DNA from: Eubacterium sp. CAG:180
GTDB taxonomy: Bacteria > Bacillota > Clostridia > Oscillospirales > Acutalibacteraceae
NCBI GenBank assembly: GCA_000432435.1
Contig: HF993135.1
Span: 20,374-84,373, forward strand
Length of the DNA stretch: 64,000 nt
Direction of reading: 5' to 3'
The notes below the pieces were generated by a model. The model saw nothing but the letters and a program-made list of their open reading frames with translations, searched no databases and was not told the DNA's origin. Positions 1 through 8,147 of the stretch are shown here, one piece after another. The first letter of the stretch is position 1. Each line of letters starts with the position of its first letter. A program made the translations under genes and the position numbers.

Positions 1-701
1 TTCCCTAAATACGCAATAATATCACATATTCTTACCACGCAGCCCTCAAGAGTCGATGGAATAAGTTTTTTGATTGCTTCTATCCCTTCTGTATAACACG
101 ATTCAATTTCAGTATCATAATCATCAAATGATTTTTCATACTTAGGCTTGTATCCTTGCTGTTCAAACTCACCATTATGACATAAGACGCCATCTAAAGT
201 CTGCATTGTGAAATTTCGAACAAAAATAGTATCTAATACTCTTGCGCTATGAACATTATGATTGAAATATCTATTGGTTTCATTATGATACAACTCACTT
301 AAGAATCTTTCACCGGCATGTCCAAAAGGTGTATGACCAATATCATGCCCTAATGCAATAGCCTCAATCAAATCCAGATTCAATCCTAAGACTGAGCCAA
401 TATTTCGTGCAATTCTTGAAACGAGTTGAACATGCTGTGCTCTTCGTGTAATATCGTCATTATTTTTAAACGAAAACACCTGTGTTTTATCAGCATATCT
501 GTTATAGTATGGCAAATGCATAATTTTTTCCACATCACGAACAAACACGGGACGCCATAAATTGGCTTTATCAATGTCATTATTTCGTCTGACAGCCATT
601 TCGTCCTTAAAAGCATATGGGTTTATCCAATGGCTTTCCCTGTTAGAAATAATTTTTTGCTGTAAATCCTCATCAATACGATTGTATTTTATATCCGACA
701 T
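1..701 (-). CDS. Partial dGTPase-like HD-domain triphosphohydrolase (C-terminus beyond the window)
   Basis: The frame is open from an ATG at 701 to the window edge, so about 233 N-terminal residues are visible and the C-terminus is missing. The protein reads like deoxyguanosinetriphosphate triphosphohydrolases: a segment TRRAQHVQLVSRIARNIG is followed by the metal-binding HD signature ALGHDIGHTPFGHAGE. This family removes triphosphate from dNTPs and can set dNTP pools; some members act against phage by depleting dNTPs. A GGGAG ribosome site lies about 10 bases before the ATG. It sits beside a DUF4143 ATPase and an integrase remnant, so it may be accessory cargo rather than housekeeping. The family call is firm; the substrate is not. 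Confidence 0.85.
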   Translation of the reverse strand, partial: MSDIKYNRIDEDLQQKIISNRESHWINPYAFKDEMAVRRNNDIDKANLWRPVFVRDVEKIMHLPYYNRYADKTQVFSFKNNDDITRRAQHVQLVSRIARNIGSVLGLNLDLIEAIALGHDIGHTPFGHAGERFLSELYHNETNRYFNHNVHSARVLDTIFVRNFTMQTLDGVLCHNGEFEQQGYKPKYEKSFDDYDTEIESCYTEGIEAIKKLIPSTLEGCVVRICDIIAYLG

Positions 702-728
702 TATTTTACACTCCCTATTATGCTGAAA

Positions 729-2024
729 TTAAATATCCAAACTATCATTGTTAAGCAAAAATTCCTTTATTCCAATCATAACATACCCTTTATCATCTCT
801 TCGGGGTTTAATGCTTTTTTCCACCACAACAATTTTTTTGAAAGAGTCATTAGTTTTTTCGAAAGGACGGGTTTCCTGCTTCCATTTTTCTTCATCGGGA
901 ATATTGTATGCAGATTGAACATAGTATCGCTTACTGCCTTGATTAGCTACGAAATCAATTTCTACTTGCTTTCGGGTATCCTTGCCCTCGGCAGTTTTTT
1001 CTCTAAACTCAACTACACCGACATCAACATTATATCCTCTGTATCTAAGTTCGTTATAAATGATATTCTCCATCAAATGAGTTTCTTCTATTTGCCTGAA
1101 ATTAAGCCTTGCGTTACGAAGTCCGGTGTCCTCAAAATACAACTTATAAGGTGTGCTGATGTATTTTTTACCCCTTACATCATACCTCTCTGCTTTGCTG
1201 AGCAAGAAAGAGTCTTTTAAGTAACCGATATATTTATCGATAGTCGAGGCGCAGAGCGTAGAATTTTTAACGGATTTGAATGTGTTTTCTAATTTTCTTG
1301 GGTTTGTTAAAGACGAAATTCCCGAAGCCAAAATGTCTACAAGCTCGCTGATTTCCTGATCGGTATTAAGATTGTTTCGAGCGACGATATCCTTAATATA
1401 TACATTTTTCATTTGCGTAATAAGGTAGTTGCTTTTTTGTTCATCGGTTTTCATTAAAGCGACCGCAGGCAGGCCGCCATACACCATATAGTCGTCAAAA
1501 GCTTCGTCCTTGCTGCCATCGTATGCAGAATAAAATTCTGAAAATGATAAAGGCAAAATGTGAATCTCATCCCCTCTACCTTCAAATTCAGTCAGAATAT
1601 CACTTGAAAGAAATTTAGAATTACTGCCAGTAACATAAATATCTAAGTTGTCCTTTCTCATATATCCGTTTAATACAGCCTCGAAATTTCCAAGCAACTG
1701 AACTTCATCGAGTAGGAGATAATACATTTCGTCATCAATAATTTTACCTGAAATATACTTCATAAATTTTCGTGGATCAACTTTTCTGTTTTGCTCACTT
1801 ATATCTAAAATATCTTCATCTATAAGCAATAAATCATCTGCCGAATCAAAAGCAAATCTGATAATATGATTTTTGTCTACACTTTCGGACAGTAAATAAT
1901 TATAAAAGATTTTATTTAATAGATAAGATTTACCGCATCTTCTGATGCCGGTGATTACTTTAATAAATCCGTTTTGTTTTCTCGTAATAAGTCTGTTTAA
2001 GTAGATATCTCTGTTGATTTCCAA
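729..2024 (-). CDS. AAA-family ATP-binding protein with DUF4143 C-terminal domain
   Basis: A 431-residue protein. The N-terminal ATPase (AAA_14 type) has a Walker A at about residues 24-33 (TGIRRCGKSY) and a Walker B-like LLLDEVQ near residue 105, followed by a sensor-like ITGSNSK-type stretch (YVTGSNSKFLSS). The C-terminal half, with EIDFVANQG near residue 350, matches DUF4143, which has a nuclease-like fold. Proteins of this architecture are common, often multi-copy and sporadic in gut Clostridia and Bacteroidetes; their role is unknown. The gene is 28 bases downstream of the dGTPase start on the same strand but has its own upstream AT-rich gap. Likely accessory. Confidence 0.85.
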   Translation of the reverse strand: MEINRDIYLNRLITRKQNGFIKVITGIRRCGKSYLLNKIFYNYLLSESVDKNHIIRFAFDSADDLLLIDEDILDISEQNRKVDPRKFMKYISGKIIDDEMYYLLLDEVQLLGNFEAVLNGYMRKDNLDIYVTGSNSKFLSSDILTEFEGRGDEIHILPLSFSEFYSAYDGSKDEAFDDYMVYGGLPAVALMKTDEQKSNYLITQMKNVYIKDIVARNNLNTDQEISELVDILASGISSLTNPRKLENTFKSVKNSTLCASTIDKYIGYLKDSFLLSKAERYDVRGKKYISTPYKLYFEDTGLRNARLNFRQIEETHLMENIIYNELRYRGYNVDVGVVEFREKTAEGKDTRKQVEIDFVANQGSKRYYVQSAYNIPDEEKWKQETRPFEKTNDSFKKIVVVEKSIKPRRDDKGYVMIGIKEFLLNNDSLDI

Positions 2025-2165
2025 AATATCACCTCATTTAATATTTTTGCCGCTATCGTCATTTTTGTTAATTCGATTATACTATAGTTTACTCGATTTT
2101 TCAAGTTTTATAACAAAATGGTAACTTCATATGTAAAAATAGTGGTGGTATTTGTATCGTAGTAT

Positions 2166-2282
2166 GTAAATGATACCGATGCAGACTTTGCAACGAATAC
2201 TTATATTCATGTGACAGATACAATGCAACAAACAGTTACAGATATTTTGGAAAACTTGCTTTTGAAAAGCGTATTAAAATAA
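2166..2282 (+). pseudogene. C-terminal remnant of a tyrosine integrase
   Basis: The plus strand encodes about 38 residues ending in TAA at 2280-2282. They include FATNTYIHVTDTMQQ, which resembles the end of phage and ICE tyrosine recombinases (the catalytic Tyr region followed by xHVTDxMQ and a final helix). A stop codon lies just upstream in the same frame and no start codon or other integrase motifs are visible, so only the tail survives. It ends 117 bases from the 3' end of ssrA, a classic integration site for such elements. The family match is by eye on a short stretch. Confidence 0.55.
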
Positions 2283-2302
2283 TACAACAAACAGCATAAA
2301 AC

Positions 2303-2331
2303 AAAAAAATAGGCAGGAAATTAACCCTGCC
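2303..2331 (-). terminator. Rho-independent terminator downstream of ssrA
   Basis: On the minus strand the stem GGCAGG/CCTGCC (2331-2326 with 2317-2312) is followed by TATTTTTTTG. The orientation fits termination of transcripts leaving ssrA. A second, longer hairpin without a good T-tract lies just before it. Confidence 0.6.
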
Positions 2332-2351
2332 TTGTATCTATATAAACAGAA

Positions 2352-2389
2352 AATCCGAAACTGTTACCGATGATAACAAGTTTCGGATT
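2352..2389. other. Hairpin between ssrA and its terminator
   Basis: Perfect inverted arms AATCCGAAACT (2352-2362) and AGTTTCGGATT (2379-2389), extended by TTA/TAA toward the loop. It begins 10 bases beyond the tmRNA CCA end. It may be a 3' processing or termination structure; in neither direction is there a clear T-tract right after it. Confidence 0.5.
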
Positions 2390-2398
2390 ATTCTTTAC

Positions 2399-2752
2399 TG
2401 GTGGAGATGGCGGTAATCGAAACCGCGTCCGAAATCTCATCCTCACAAATTTCTACGAGCGTATCCGTCTATTTAAAATTCCCTCGGCACATCGCCCGAC
2501 GGCGGTCTATGCGCTTTGGTAGCCCTGTTGTGTGTGACGGGTTACAAGGCGGTTACCCGTTCACATTTACCGCTGATGACGCTCCTTATCCGATCGCGGT
2601 ACTTCGGAGGGAACGACCCGCTGACTTAAGCAGCGAGTAAAACTTTAGAATCTTTGTCGTTTATTTTTAATAAACTATGGCTGTTTAAAGCGGTACCACA
2701 CCGCTGCTCGCTTATCGTGGTTCAAAGACCCCGTCGAAATCCTTTCATCCCC
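2399..2752 (-). ncRNA. ssrA: Transfer-messenger RNA (tmRNA)
   Basis: The minus strand starts GGGGATGAAAGGATTTCGAC and ends in a tRNA-like acceptor with GGTTTCGATTACC and CCA, the standard tmRNA termini. The tag reading frame is visible near 2640-2670 and ends in GCT GCT TAA; it reads about DKDSKVLLAA after the charged alanine, with the resume codon uncertain by one triplet. tmRNA rescues stalled ribosomes together with SmpB, whose gene is 7 bases upstream on the same strand. The 3' end is a frequent integration site, and an integrase remnant lies next to it. Confidence 0.95.
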
Positions 2753-2759
2753 TTATATA

Positions 2760-3224
2760 TTATCTCATTCGCTCTTTCAGCTCTCTGTCGATAGTGCGCG
2801 TTGCTTCCTTTTTGGCGGCAACGTCGCGCTTATCGTAATTCTTTTTGCCCTTACAAAGACCGACTTCCATTTTTGCCCTGCCGTTTTTAAAATAGACCGA
2901 CAGCGGTATGAGAGTAAGCCCCTGCTGTTTTATTGTGCCGTAGAGCCTGTGTATTTCTTTTTTATGCATTAAAAGGCGTTTTACGCGCATAGGGTCGCGG
3001 TTAAAAATATTGCCGTGATCATACGGGCTTATATGAACCGAATTTGCAAATATTTCGCCGCCGTCGATACTGCACCAGGAATCCTTTAAGTTTATCCTGC
3101 CCTCGCGTATACTCTTGACTTCCGTGCCGAAAAGCTCTATACCCGCCTCGTAGGTCTCAAGAATGAAATAATCGTGGTAGGCTTTTTTATTTTGTGCAAT
3201 TTTTTTGATTTGCTCGGCAGCCAT
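2760..3224 (-). CDS. smpB: SsrA-binding protein SmpB
   Basis: A 154-residue protein, normal length for SmpB. It shows the conserved core from YHDYFILETYEAGIELFGTE through KNYDKRD and a basic C-terminal tail that inserts into the ribosomal mRNA channel. SmpB binds the tRNA-like part of tmRNA and delivers it to stalled ribosomes. It lies directly upstream of ssrA on the same strand with 7 bases between, so partner protein and RNA are probably co-expressed, although ssrA may have its own promoter inside the end of smpB. The ATG at 3224 is preceded by a GAAAGG site. Confidence 0.97.
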   Translation of the reverse strand: MAAEQIKKIAQNKKAYHDYFILETYEAGIELFGTEVKSIREGRINLKDSWCSIDGGEIFANSVHISPYDHGNIFNRDPMRVKRLLMHKKEIHRLYGTIKQQGLTLIPLSVYFKNGRAKMEVGLCKGKKNYDKRDVAAKKEATRTIDRELKERMR

Positions 3225-3275
3225 AAGTTTTACCTTTCGTCAACATTATCGGCAGCTAACTGCCGAACCTTTTAA

Positions 3276-3872
3276 TCATATAAGATTTCTGCCCTCAAGT
3301 GCGCGCATCAAAGTTACTTCGTCGGCATACTCAAGGTCGGCACCTACGGGAACACCGTAAGCAAGCCTTGTTACTTTTATGCCGATAGGCTTTAAAAGCT
3401 TGCTGATATACATAGCCGTTGCCTCGCCCTCTACCGTGGGGTTTGTAGCCATAATGACTTCGTTTACGCTGTCATTCATACGCAAAAGGAGCTCTTTAAC
3501 GGTGAGGTCGTTGGGGCCTATACCGTTCATCGGCGAAATAACGCCGTGCAGCACGTGATACAGACCGCGGTATTCGTGGGTACGCTCAAACGCTATGACA
3601 TCACGCGGACTTTCAACCACGCAAATTGTAGATCTGTCGCGCTTTTCATTACTGCAAATCGGGCAGATTTCATCTTCGGTAAGATTGCGGCAAATTTTGC
3701 ACTGATGTATTTTTTCGTGAGCCGTCACTATGGCATTTGCAAGCTCTGCGGTCCCGTTATCGTCAAGCCCGAGCACATAAAAGGCCATTCTTTCCGCCGA
3801 TTTTGTGCCTACTGACGGCATTTTGCGAAATTCATCTATCAGCTTTTCAAGCGCAGGGATATTGTATCCCAT
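3276..3872 (-). CDS. recR: Recombination mediator RecR
   Basis: A 198-residue protein of normal length. It has the N-terminal helix-hairpin-helix region (PSVGTKSAERMAFYVL), a zinc finger built from CKICRN and CPIC, and a Toprim domain beginning ICVVESPRDV. RecR works with RecO and RecF to load RecA at gaps. Its ATG overlaps the stop of ybaB, and dnaX lies upstream, the standard Gram-positive order dnaX-ybaB-recR. Translational coupling with ybaB is likely. Confidence 0.97.
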   Translation of the reverse strand: MGYNIPALEKLIDEFRKMPSVGTKSAERMAFYVLGLDDNGTAELANAIVTAHEKIHQCKICRNLTEDEICPICSNEKRDRSTICVVESPRDVIAFERTHEYRGLYHVLHGVISPMNGIGPNDLTVKELLLRMNDSVNEVIMATNPTVEGEATAMYISKLLKPIGIKVTRLAYGVPVGADLEYADEVTLMRALEGRNLI

Positions 3873-4216
3873 TAAAACATACCGCCCATTCCGGGGATAT
3901 TAAGTCCGCCGGTAAGCTTATTCATTTCACGCTCTGCGGTTTCGTCGGCTTTACGCATAGCCTCGTTGAGAGAAGCCATAAGAAGATCCTCAAGCATTTC
4001 GGGCTCTTCGGGGTCGATAACCTCGGGTTTGATTTTGATAGCCTTAATTTCATGCGAGCCGTTTACCGTAACCTCAACCGCTCCGCCGCCTGCCGACGCA
4101 TTGTACTCCGCTGCGGCAAGCTCATCCTGAAGCGCGCTCATATTACTTTGAACCTCCTGGAGCTTTTTCATCATATTGGCTCCGGTAGGACCCTGGTTCG
4201 GAATTCTTGCTTTCAT
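3872..4216 (-). CDS. YbaB/EbfC-family nucleoid-associated protein
   Basis: About 114 residues from the ATG at 4216. The protein has an N-terminal helix (MMKKLQEVQSNMSALQDEL), the conserved strand GGGAVEVTVNGSHEIKAIKI and a long C-terminal helix, as in YbaB. These small dimers bind DNA without much sequence preference. I chose the ATG at 4216 over an upstream TTG at 4237 because GGAAGG lies at a suitable distance before it. The C-terminus is rich in Gly and Met. It is coupled to recR by an overlapping stop and start. Confidence 0.93.
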   Translation of the reverse strand: MKARIPNQGPTGANMMKKLQEVQSNMSALQDELAAAEYNASAGGGAVEVTVNGSHEIKAIKIKPEVIDPEEPEMLEDLLMASLNEAMRKADETAEREMNKLTGGLNIPGMGGMF

Positions 4217-4248
4217 ATTATTACCATTTCCTTCCAATTTAATCTTAT

Positions 4249-5946
4249 TTACTGGTCTATAACATTGATGCCGAGCTCCTTTGCCCTGCTCAAAAGCCCA
4301 TCTAACGGGTCTTTTTTCGGCTTTGCCTCGGAATGCTCGTCATTGTATATTCCTATACGATATTTTTTGCCGCTGACCTCATACACGGCCTTTACAATGT
4401 CGTTTGAAAAATTGCCTGTCATCAGCATTTGGCCGAGTATTGAATTTGACGATTTTATAAGTAAAAATCCGCCCTGATGAACAAATGCCGTAGAGCCGTT
4501 TAAAAATCCCGTAAGCACCGGAGAAGTACGCGACAATATATCGACAACCTCAGCCCAATTTTCAAACACTTCGTCCGTTTTTATTTCTCGGTTTTTATCT
4601 TGCGACGTCTCATTTACTTTCGGCTCCGCATTGTTTGGCTCGGCATAAGCGGCAGGTGTTTTATCGGAAACAGCCTCTTTGCTTTCGGGCTTTTCGTTTT
4701 TAACCTGCTGTGTTTGCGCTTCGTTCGGCTCGCTTTGCTTCATCGGAGATGCGTTCGCGGCAAAATCCGACTCCAGAGATTCGGGAGAGGGCTTAAACAC
4801 GCCGTTTTTAAGTTTCATTTCAATATCCGAAATTCTGCGTAAAACAGCCGCCGTATCCGTATCAAGCTTCGGACTTGTCAGTCTGATAACAGCCATTTCG
4901 GCACTTGTGCGTCTGTCGGCTCCCCTTTTGATTTCGACTATGGCGTCACCGATTCTGTCCATACACGAGAGAACACTCTCAAGAGTTAAGCTCTTTGCCT
5001 GGCGGCGTATTATCTCTATTTCGGAATCGGGGCAAATAACGAGCTCTCTGAAATTAGGCACCGTCAGCGCAACCATCATATTGCGGAAATGAGAGAGTAA
5101 TTCACTTAAAAGACGTTCCATATCGCAGGAATTATTGTAAAGCTCATCTATTATCGTGAGTGCCCTTGGACTATCGTGAGAGATTACGGCGTCAACAAGC
5201 TCAAAAAGGTGCTCTCTGCCGGCTATGCCTGCGGCGTCGCTTGCCACCTTTTCGGTTATTTCGGTTCCGTAAGACGCGCATCTGTCAAGCAGCGACAAGG
5301 CGTCACGGAGTGCGCCGTCGGCAATACGCGATATAAGCATTGCCGCCTCGGGGGTTAAATCAATATTTTCCTTATCGGCTACAAACGAAAGCCTCTTTGC
5401 TATATCCTCGGGTGAAATGCGTTTAAAATCAAAACGCTGACAACGTGACAAAATCGTAGACGGGAGCTTATGTACCTCGGTAGTCGCCAAAATGAATTTG
5501 ACGTGCTCGGGCGGCTCTTCAAGCGTTTTTAAAAGAGCATTAAACGCGCCGACGGAGAGCATATGCACTTCGTCTATGATATACACGCGGTACTTTACGG
5601 CGGACGGCGTATAATTAGCCTCCTCGCGGAGATCTCTGATATTGTCAACACCGTTATTTGACGCGGCGTCTATTTCGATGACGTCCAAAATCGAGCCGTC
5701 GTCTATACCGCGGCAGGCGGCACATTTTCCGCACGGATTGCCATCCACGGGATTTTCACAGTTAACCGCTTTTGCGAGAATTTTGGCACAGGAGGTTTTG
5801 CCCGTTCCGCGAGAACCGGTGAAAAGATAGGCGTGTGAAAGTCTGCCTGATTTTACCGCGTTTCTGAGAGTCTCGGTAACGTGCTCCTGCCCGACGACGT
5901 CGGAAAAGGTCTGCGGACGATATTTGCGATACAGCGCCTGATACAT
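4249..5946 (-). CDS. dnaX: DNA polymerase III subunits gamma/tau
   Basis: About 565 residues. The N-terminal clamp-loader ATPase has Walker A GSRGTGKT, a zinc-binding CGKCAAC with its partner Cys, and the DEVH box in YIIDEVHML. A low-complexity linker rich in E, N, K and T follows, then the C-terminal tau-like region. I start at the ATG at 5946 (MYQALYRKYRPQTF), which has a strong AGGAGGT site; the frame extends upstream only to a TTG. SRP RNA lies upstream and ybaB-recR downstream. Confidence 0.97.
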   Translation of the reverse strand: MYQALYRKYRPQTFSDVVGQEHVTETLRNAVKSGRLSHAYLFTGSRGTGKTSCAKILAKAVNCENPVDGNPCGKCAACRGIDDGSILDVIEIDAASNNGVDNIRDLREEANYTPSAVKYRVYIIDEVHMLSVGAFNALLKTLEEPPEHVKFILATTEVHKLPSTILSRCQRFDFKRISPEDIAKRLSFVADKENIDLTPEAAMLISRIADGALRDALSLLDRCASYGTEITEKVASDAAGIAGREHLFELVDAVISHDSPRALTIIDELYNNSCDMERLLSELLSHFRNMMVALTVPNFRELVICPDSEIEIIRRQAKSLTLESVLSCMDRIGDAIVEIKRGADRRTSAEMAVIRLTSPKLDTDTAAVLRRISDIEMKLKNGVFKPSPESLESDFAANASPMKQSEPNEAQTQQVKNEKPESKEAVSDKTPAAYAEPNNAEPKVNETSQDKNREIKTDEVFENWAEVVDILSRTSPVLTGFLNGSTAFVHQGGFLLIKSSNSILGQMLMTGNFSNDIVKAVYEVSGKKYRIGIYNDEHSEAKPKKDPLDGLLSRAKELGINVIDQ

Positions 5947-6021
5947 TTTCACACCTCCTGCTTTTGTGCCAAACAAAATACAGCGGCACTTTTCGGCTTC
6001 ATCATAACAAAAATAAAGACC

Positions 6022-6150
6022 TTAACTTGGTCATGCACCGTGCAGGCGGACTGTGGCGCACAGGCTGACCACTTAATGCTGCTCGGTTCCCCGCCTGACA
6101 TGGTTCGTGGAGCTCTGTCGCACAGGACCCGCACGGCACACGACCAAATT
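6022..6150 (-). ncRNA. ffs: Signal recognition particle RNA (4.5S/scRNA)
   Basis: The minus strand carries the domain IV signature: ACCATGTCAGG, an apical loop, and GGAACCGAGCAGCA. The outer ends pair as GGTCGTGTGCCGTGC with GCACGGTGCATGACC, closing a long hairpin typical of the RNA that binds Ffh. It lies between a strong promoter and dnaX, the usual Firmicute location. Exact ends are estimated; the 3' end is followed by TTTATTTTTG. Confidence 0.92.
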
Positions 6151-6161
6151 AAGGTGATATT

Positions 6162-6190
6162 ATTATAATATAATCTTTTCAATATTGCAA
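6162..6190 (-). promoter_or_regulatory. SigA-type promoter for SRP RNA (and dnaX operon)
   Basis: The minus strand has TTGCAA (6190-6185), a 17-base spacer and a perfect TATAAT (6167-6162). Transcription would start near 6155, at the SRP RNA 5' end. Confidence 0.75.
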
Positions 6191-6218
6191 GGGCTTATAC
6201 AAAACTTTAGAGAATTTG

Positions 6219-6264
6219 CAAAAAGCCGCCGCAAAAGCTTTTTAAAGGAAAAGCTCTGCGGCGG
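6219..6264 (-). terminator. Terminator of the SPFH-NfeD operon
   Basis: The minus strand forms CCGCCGCAGAGCTTTT paired with AAAAGCTTTTGCGGCGG, followed by CTTTTTGC. It lies just after the stop of the SPFH gene at 6286. Confidence 0.8.
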
Positions 6265-6285
6265 AATTAAAATCAAACTGTCTTT

Positions 6286-7254
6286 TTACTCGGTCTTATC
6301 TTCGAAGGAGTCGTTTTTTTCCTCTGCGACAGGCTCCGTAACAAGCTCTTTAAGGCTCGCGGCAAGACCTGCAAGGCTTTGAATCTCGGACGGGATAATA
6401 ATCTTAGTAGCCTTACCGTCGGCTGCCTTTGAGAAAGCCTCAAGGCTCTTTATGGCTATAACGGCGTCGCTCGGAGCAGCCTCGTTTATAAGCTCAATGG
6501 CCTTCGCATTTGCCTTTTGGACGGCGAGTATAGCCTCGGCTTCGCCCTCCGCCTCACGTATTTTAGCTTCTTTAACGGCTTCGGCGTGAAGAATTGCCGC
6601 CTGTTTTTCTGCCTCGGCGTTGAGTATTTGAGACTCCTTATGACCCTCTGCCACAAGTATTTTACTTGCCTTTTCACCCTCTGCCGTAAGAATTGCCTCA
6701 CGGCGATGACGCTCTGCCTTCATCTGCTTTTCCATGGCATCCTGAATCTCACGCGGCGGGATGATGTTTTTAAGCTCGACGCGGTTAACCTTAATGCCCC
6801 ATGGGTCGGTTGCTTCGTCAAGAATAACACGTATTTTTGCATTTATGGTATCACGCGATGTAAGCGTTGCGTCAAGCTCCATCTCGCCTATGATGTTACG
6901 AAGTGTGGTTGCCGAGAGATTTTCAATAGCCGAAATCGGATGTTCAACACCGTATGTGTAAAGCTTGGGGTCGGTTATCTGAAAGAACACAACCGTATCT
7001 ATCTGCATAGTTACGTTATCCTTGGTGATAACGGGCTGCGGTGCGAAATCAACGACCTGCTCTTTTAATGAGACAACCTTGGCTATTCTCTCAAAGAACG
7101 GGATTTTAACGTGAAATCCGGTCTGCCACGTCGTAAGATATGCACCGAGTCGCTCGATAACATATGCTTTTGACTGCGGAACAATTTTAAGATTTGCTAT
7201 AACGATAACCAATGCAATTACAATTACCGCCAAAATAATGTAAAGCCATGCCAT
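6286..7254 (-). CDS. SPFH/Band 7 family protein (paraslipin/QmcA-like)
   Basis: A 322-residue protein with one N-terminal membrane helix (about residues 3-22), an SPFH domain (about 25-190, with SKAYVIERLGAYLTTWQTG), and a long Ala/Glu-rich coiled coil (about 185-260). Such proteins form large membrane cages or microdomain scaffolds and are usually paired with an NfeD protein, as here 19 bases upstream. In Bacillus the comparable pair helps protein quality control and membrane fluidity; its exact task here is unknown. Confidence 0.92.
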   Translation of the reverse strand: MAWLYIILAVIVIALVIVIANLKIVPQSKAYVIERLGAYLTTWQTGFHVKIPFFERIAKVVSLKEQVVDFAPQPVITKDNVTMQIDTVVFFQITDPKLYTYGVEHPISAIENLSATTLRNIIGEMELDATLTSRDTINAKIRVILDEATDPWGIKVNRVELKNIIPPREIQDAMEKQMKAERHRREAILTAEGEKASKILVAEGHKESQILNAEAEKQAAILHAEAVKEAKIREAEGEAEAILAVQKANAKAIELINEAAPSDAVIAIKSLEAFSKAADGKATKIIIPSEIQSLAGLAASLKELVTEPVAEEKNDSFEDKTE

Positions 7255-7273
7255 AATAAAATACCTCTTCCTT

Positions 7274-7726
7274 TTATTTATTCTGTATTAAACCGACTAT
7301 CAGCTTAACACCGTCGATTTTTTGCACCTCGACGACGCTTCCCGCCGGTATAATGCTTCCGTCTGCGGAACGAGCACTCCACGATTTTCCGTCGGCTTTT
7401 ACGATGCCTGTGGCACGAAGATTGTCTATCTCCTCCGTGACTATCGCCCTTTCGCCTATGATACGATCTATATTTGTACGCTGTATTTTAGGAGTAGAGA
7501 ACTTTTTCACGAGCGGTCTTGTCAGCAAAAGAGCCGCAAACGATACACCGACAAAAAGTGCCGCCTGCACAAGTGTATTTGCACCGCAAAAATTGGCAAT
7601 AAGCGCGACAAGAGAGCCTATGGCAAACCAAATGGAAACAAGCTGAACGGTTATCGCCTCTGCAATTATAAACAGTATAAGAAGCACCGACCAAAGAACG
7701 GTGAACCCCGTAACGGTAAGTTCCAC
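7274..7726 (-). CDS. NfeD-family membrane protein
   Basis: About 150 residues, the short NfeD form without a protease domain. Two or three hydrophobic segments fill residues 5-75, and the C-terminal OB fold is seen as IIGERAIVTEEIDN...GIVKADGKSWSARS. NfeD proteins partner the adjacent SPFH protein. The likely start is GTG at 7726, preceded by AGGAGTG. The promoter at 7760-7788 serves both genes. Confidence 0.9.
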   Translation of the reverse strand: MELTVTGFTVLWSVLLILFIIAEAITVQLVSIWFAIGSLVALIANFCGANTLVQAALFVGVSFAALLLTRPLVKKFSTPKIQRTNIDRIIGERAIVTEEIDNLRATGIVKADGKSWSARSADGSIIPAGSVVEVQKIDGVKLIVGLIQNK

Positions 7727-7759
7727 GGTAATACACTCCTTTTCTCATTTGCTTATTAT

Positions 7760-7788
7760 ATTATATCAAAAGCTGCCGCAAAACACAA
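7760..7788 (-). promoter_or_regulatory. SigA-type promoter for nfeD-SPFH
   Basis: The minus strand shows TTGTGT (7788-7783), 17 bases, then TATAAT (7765-7760), about 35 bases before the nfeD start. Confidence 0.65.
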
Positions 7789-8094
7789 CATTATTCAAAA
7801 ATCGGTCTTCAATTGTCGAAAAATGACGGACAGCGAACCTTGTTATTCAAAAAAATATGCAATAAATTTATTTTGAACAATACAATTATACAGTTTTGAC
7901 ATATTATGCCACGGAAGTTTTTGACAATCAAAATGTTCAAAACCGTGTTCATAATGTTAAAAACTTCGGTTTTAAGCGGATTTTACGCTTTCAAAAATGT
8001 AAAGTAACAATCTTGTCGCGAAGTTTTAGACAAAAATAAATATACAATACCGTTTTGCAGGATATGACCCATCGAGAGACAATTTTTAAGTACA
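7789..8094. other. AT-rich intergenic stretch, no gene seen
   Basis: About 300 bases between the nfeD promoter and the permease terminator. I find no convincing frame, RNA fold or repeat. It contains several scattered TTTTGACA-like strings, none with a -10 at correct spacing. Confidence 0.5.
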
Positions 8095-8140
8095 AACAAA
8101 AAAACGGGGCTGTGGGTCATCTCTGCCCACAACTCCGTTA
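8095..8140 (-). terminator. Terminator after the MacB-like permease
   Basis: Minus-strand arms AACGGAGTTGTGGG and CCCACAGCCCCGTT are followed by TTTTTTTGTTTG. It is 8 bases past the permease stop. Confidence 0.85.
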
Positions 8141-8147
8141 AAAAAAA

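Noticed and set aside
2401..2640. Plus-strand reading frame of 79 codons
   Set aside because: It lies entirely inside tmRNA on the opposite strand, and its composition follows the RNA's stems.
3737..4477. Long plus-strand frame of 246 codons
   Set aside because: It overlaps recR, ybaB and dnaX in antisense, with no ribosome site or recognisable domain.
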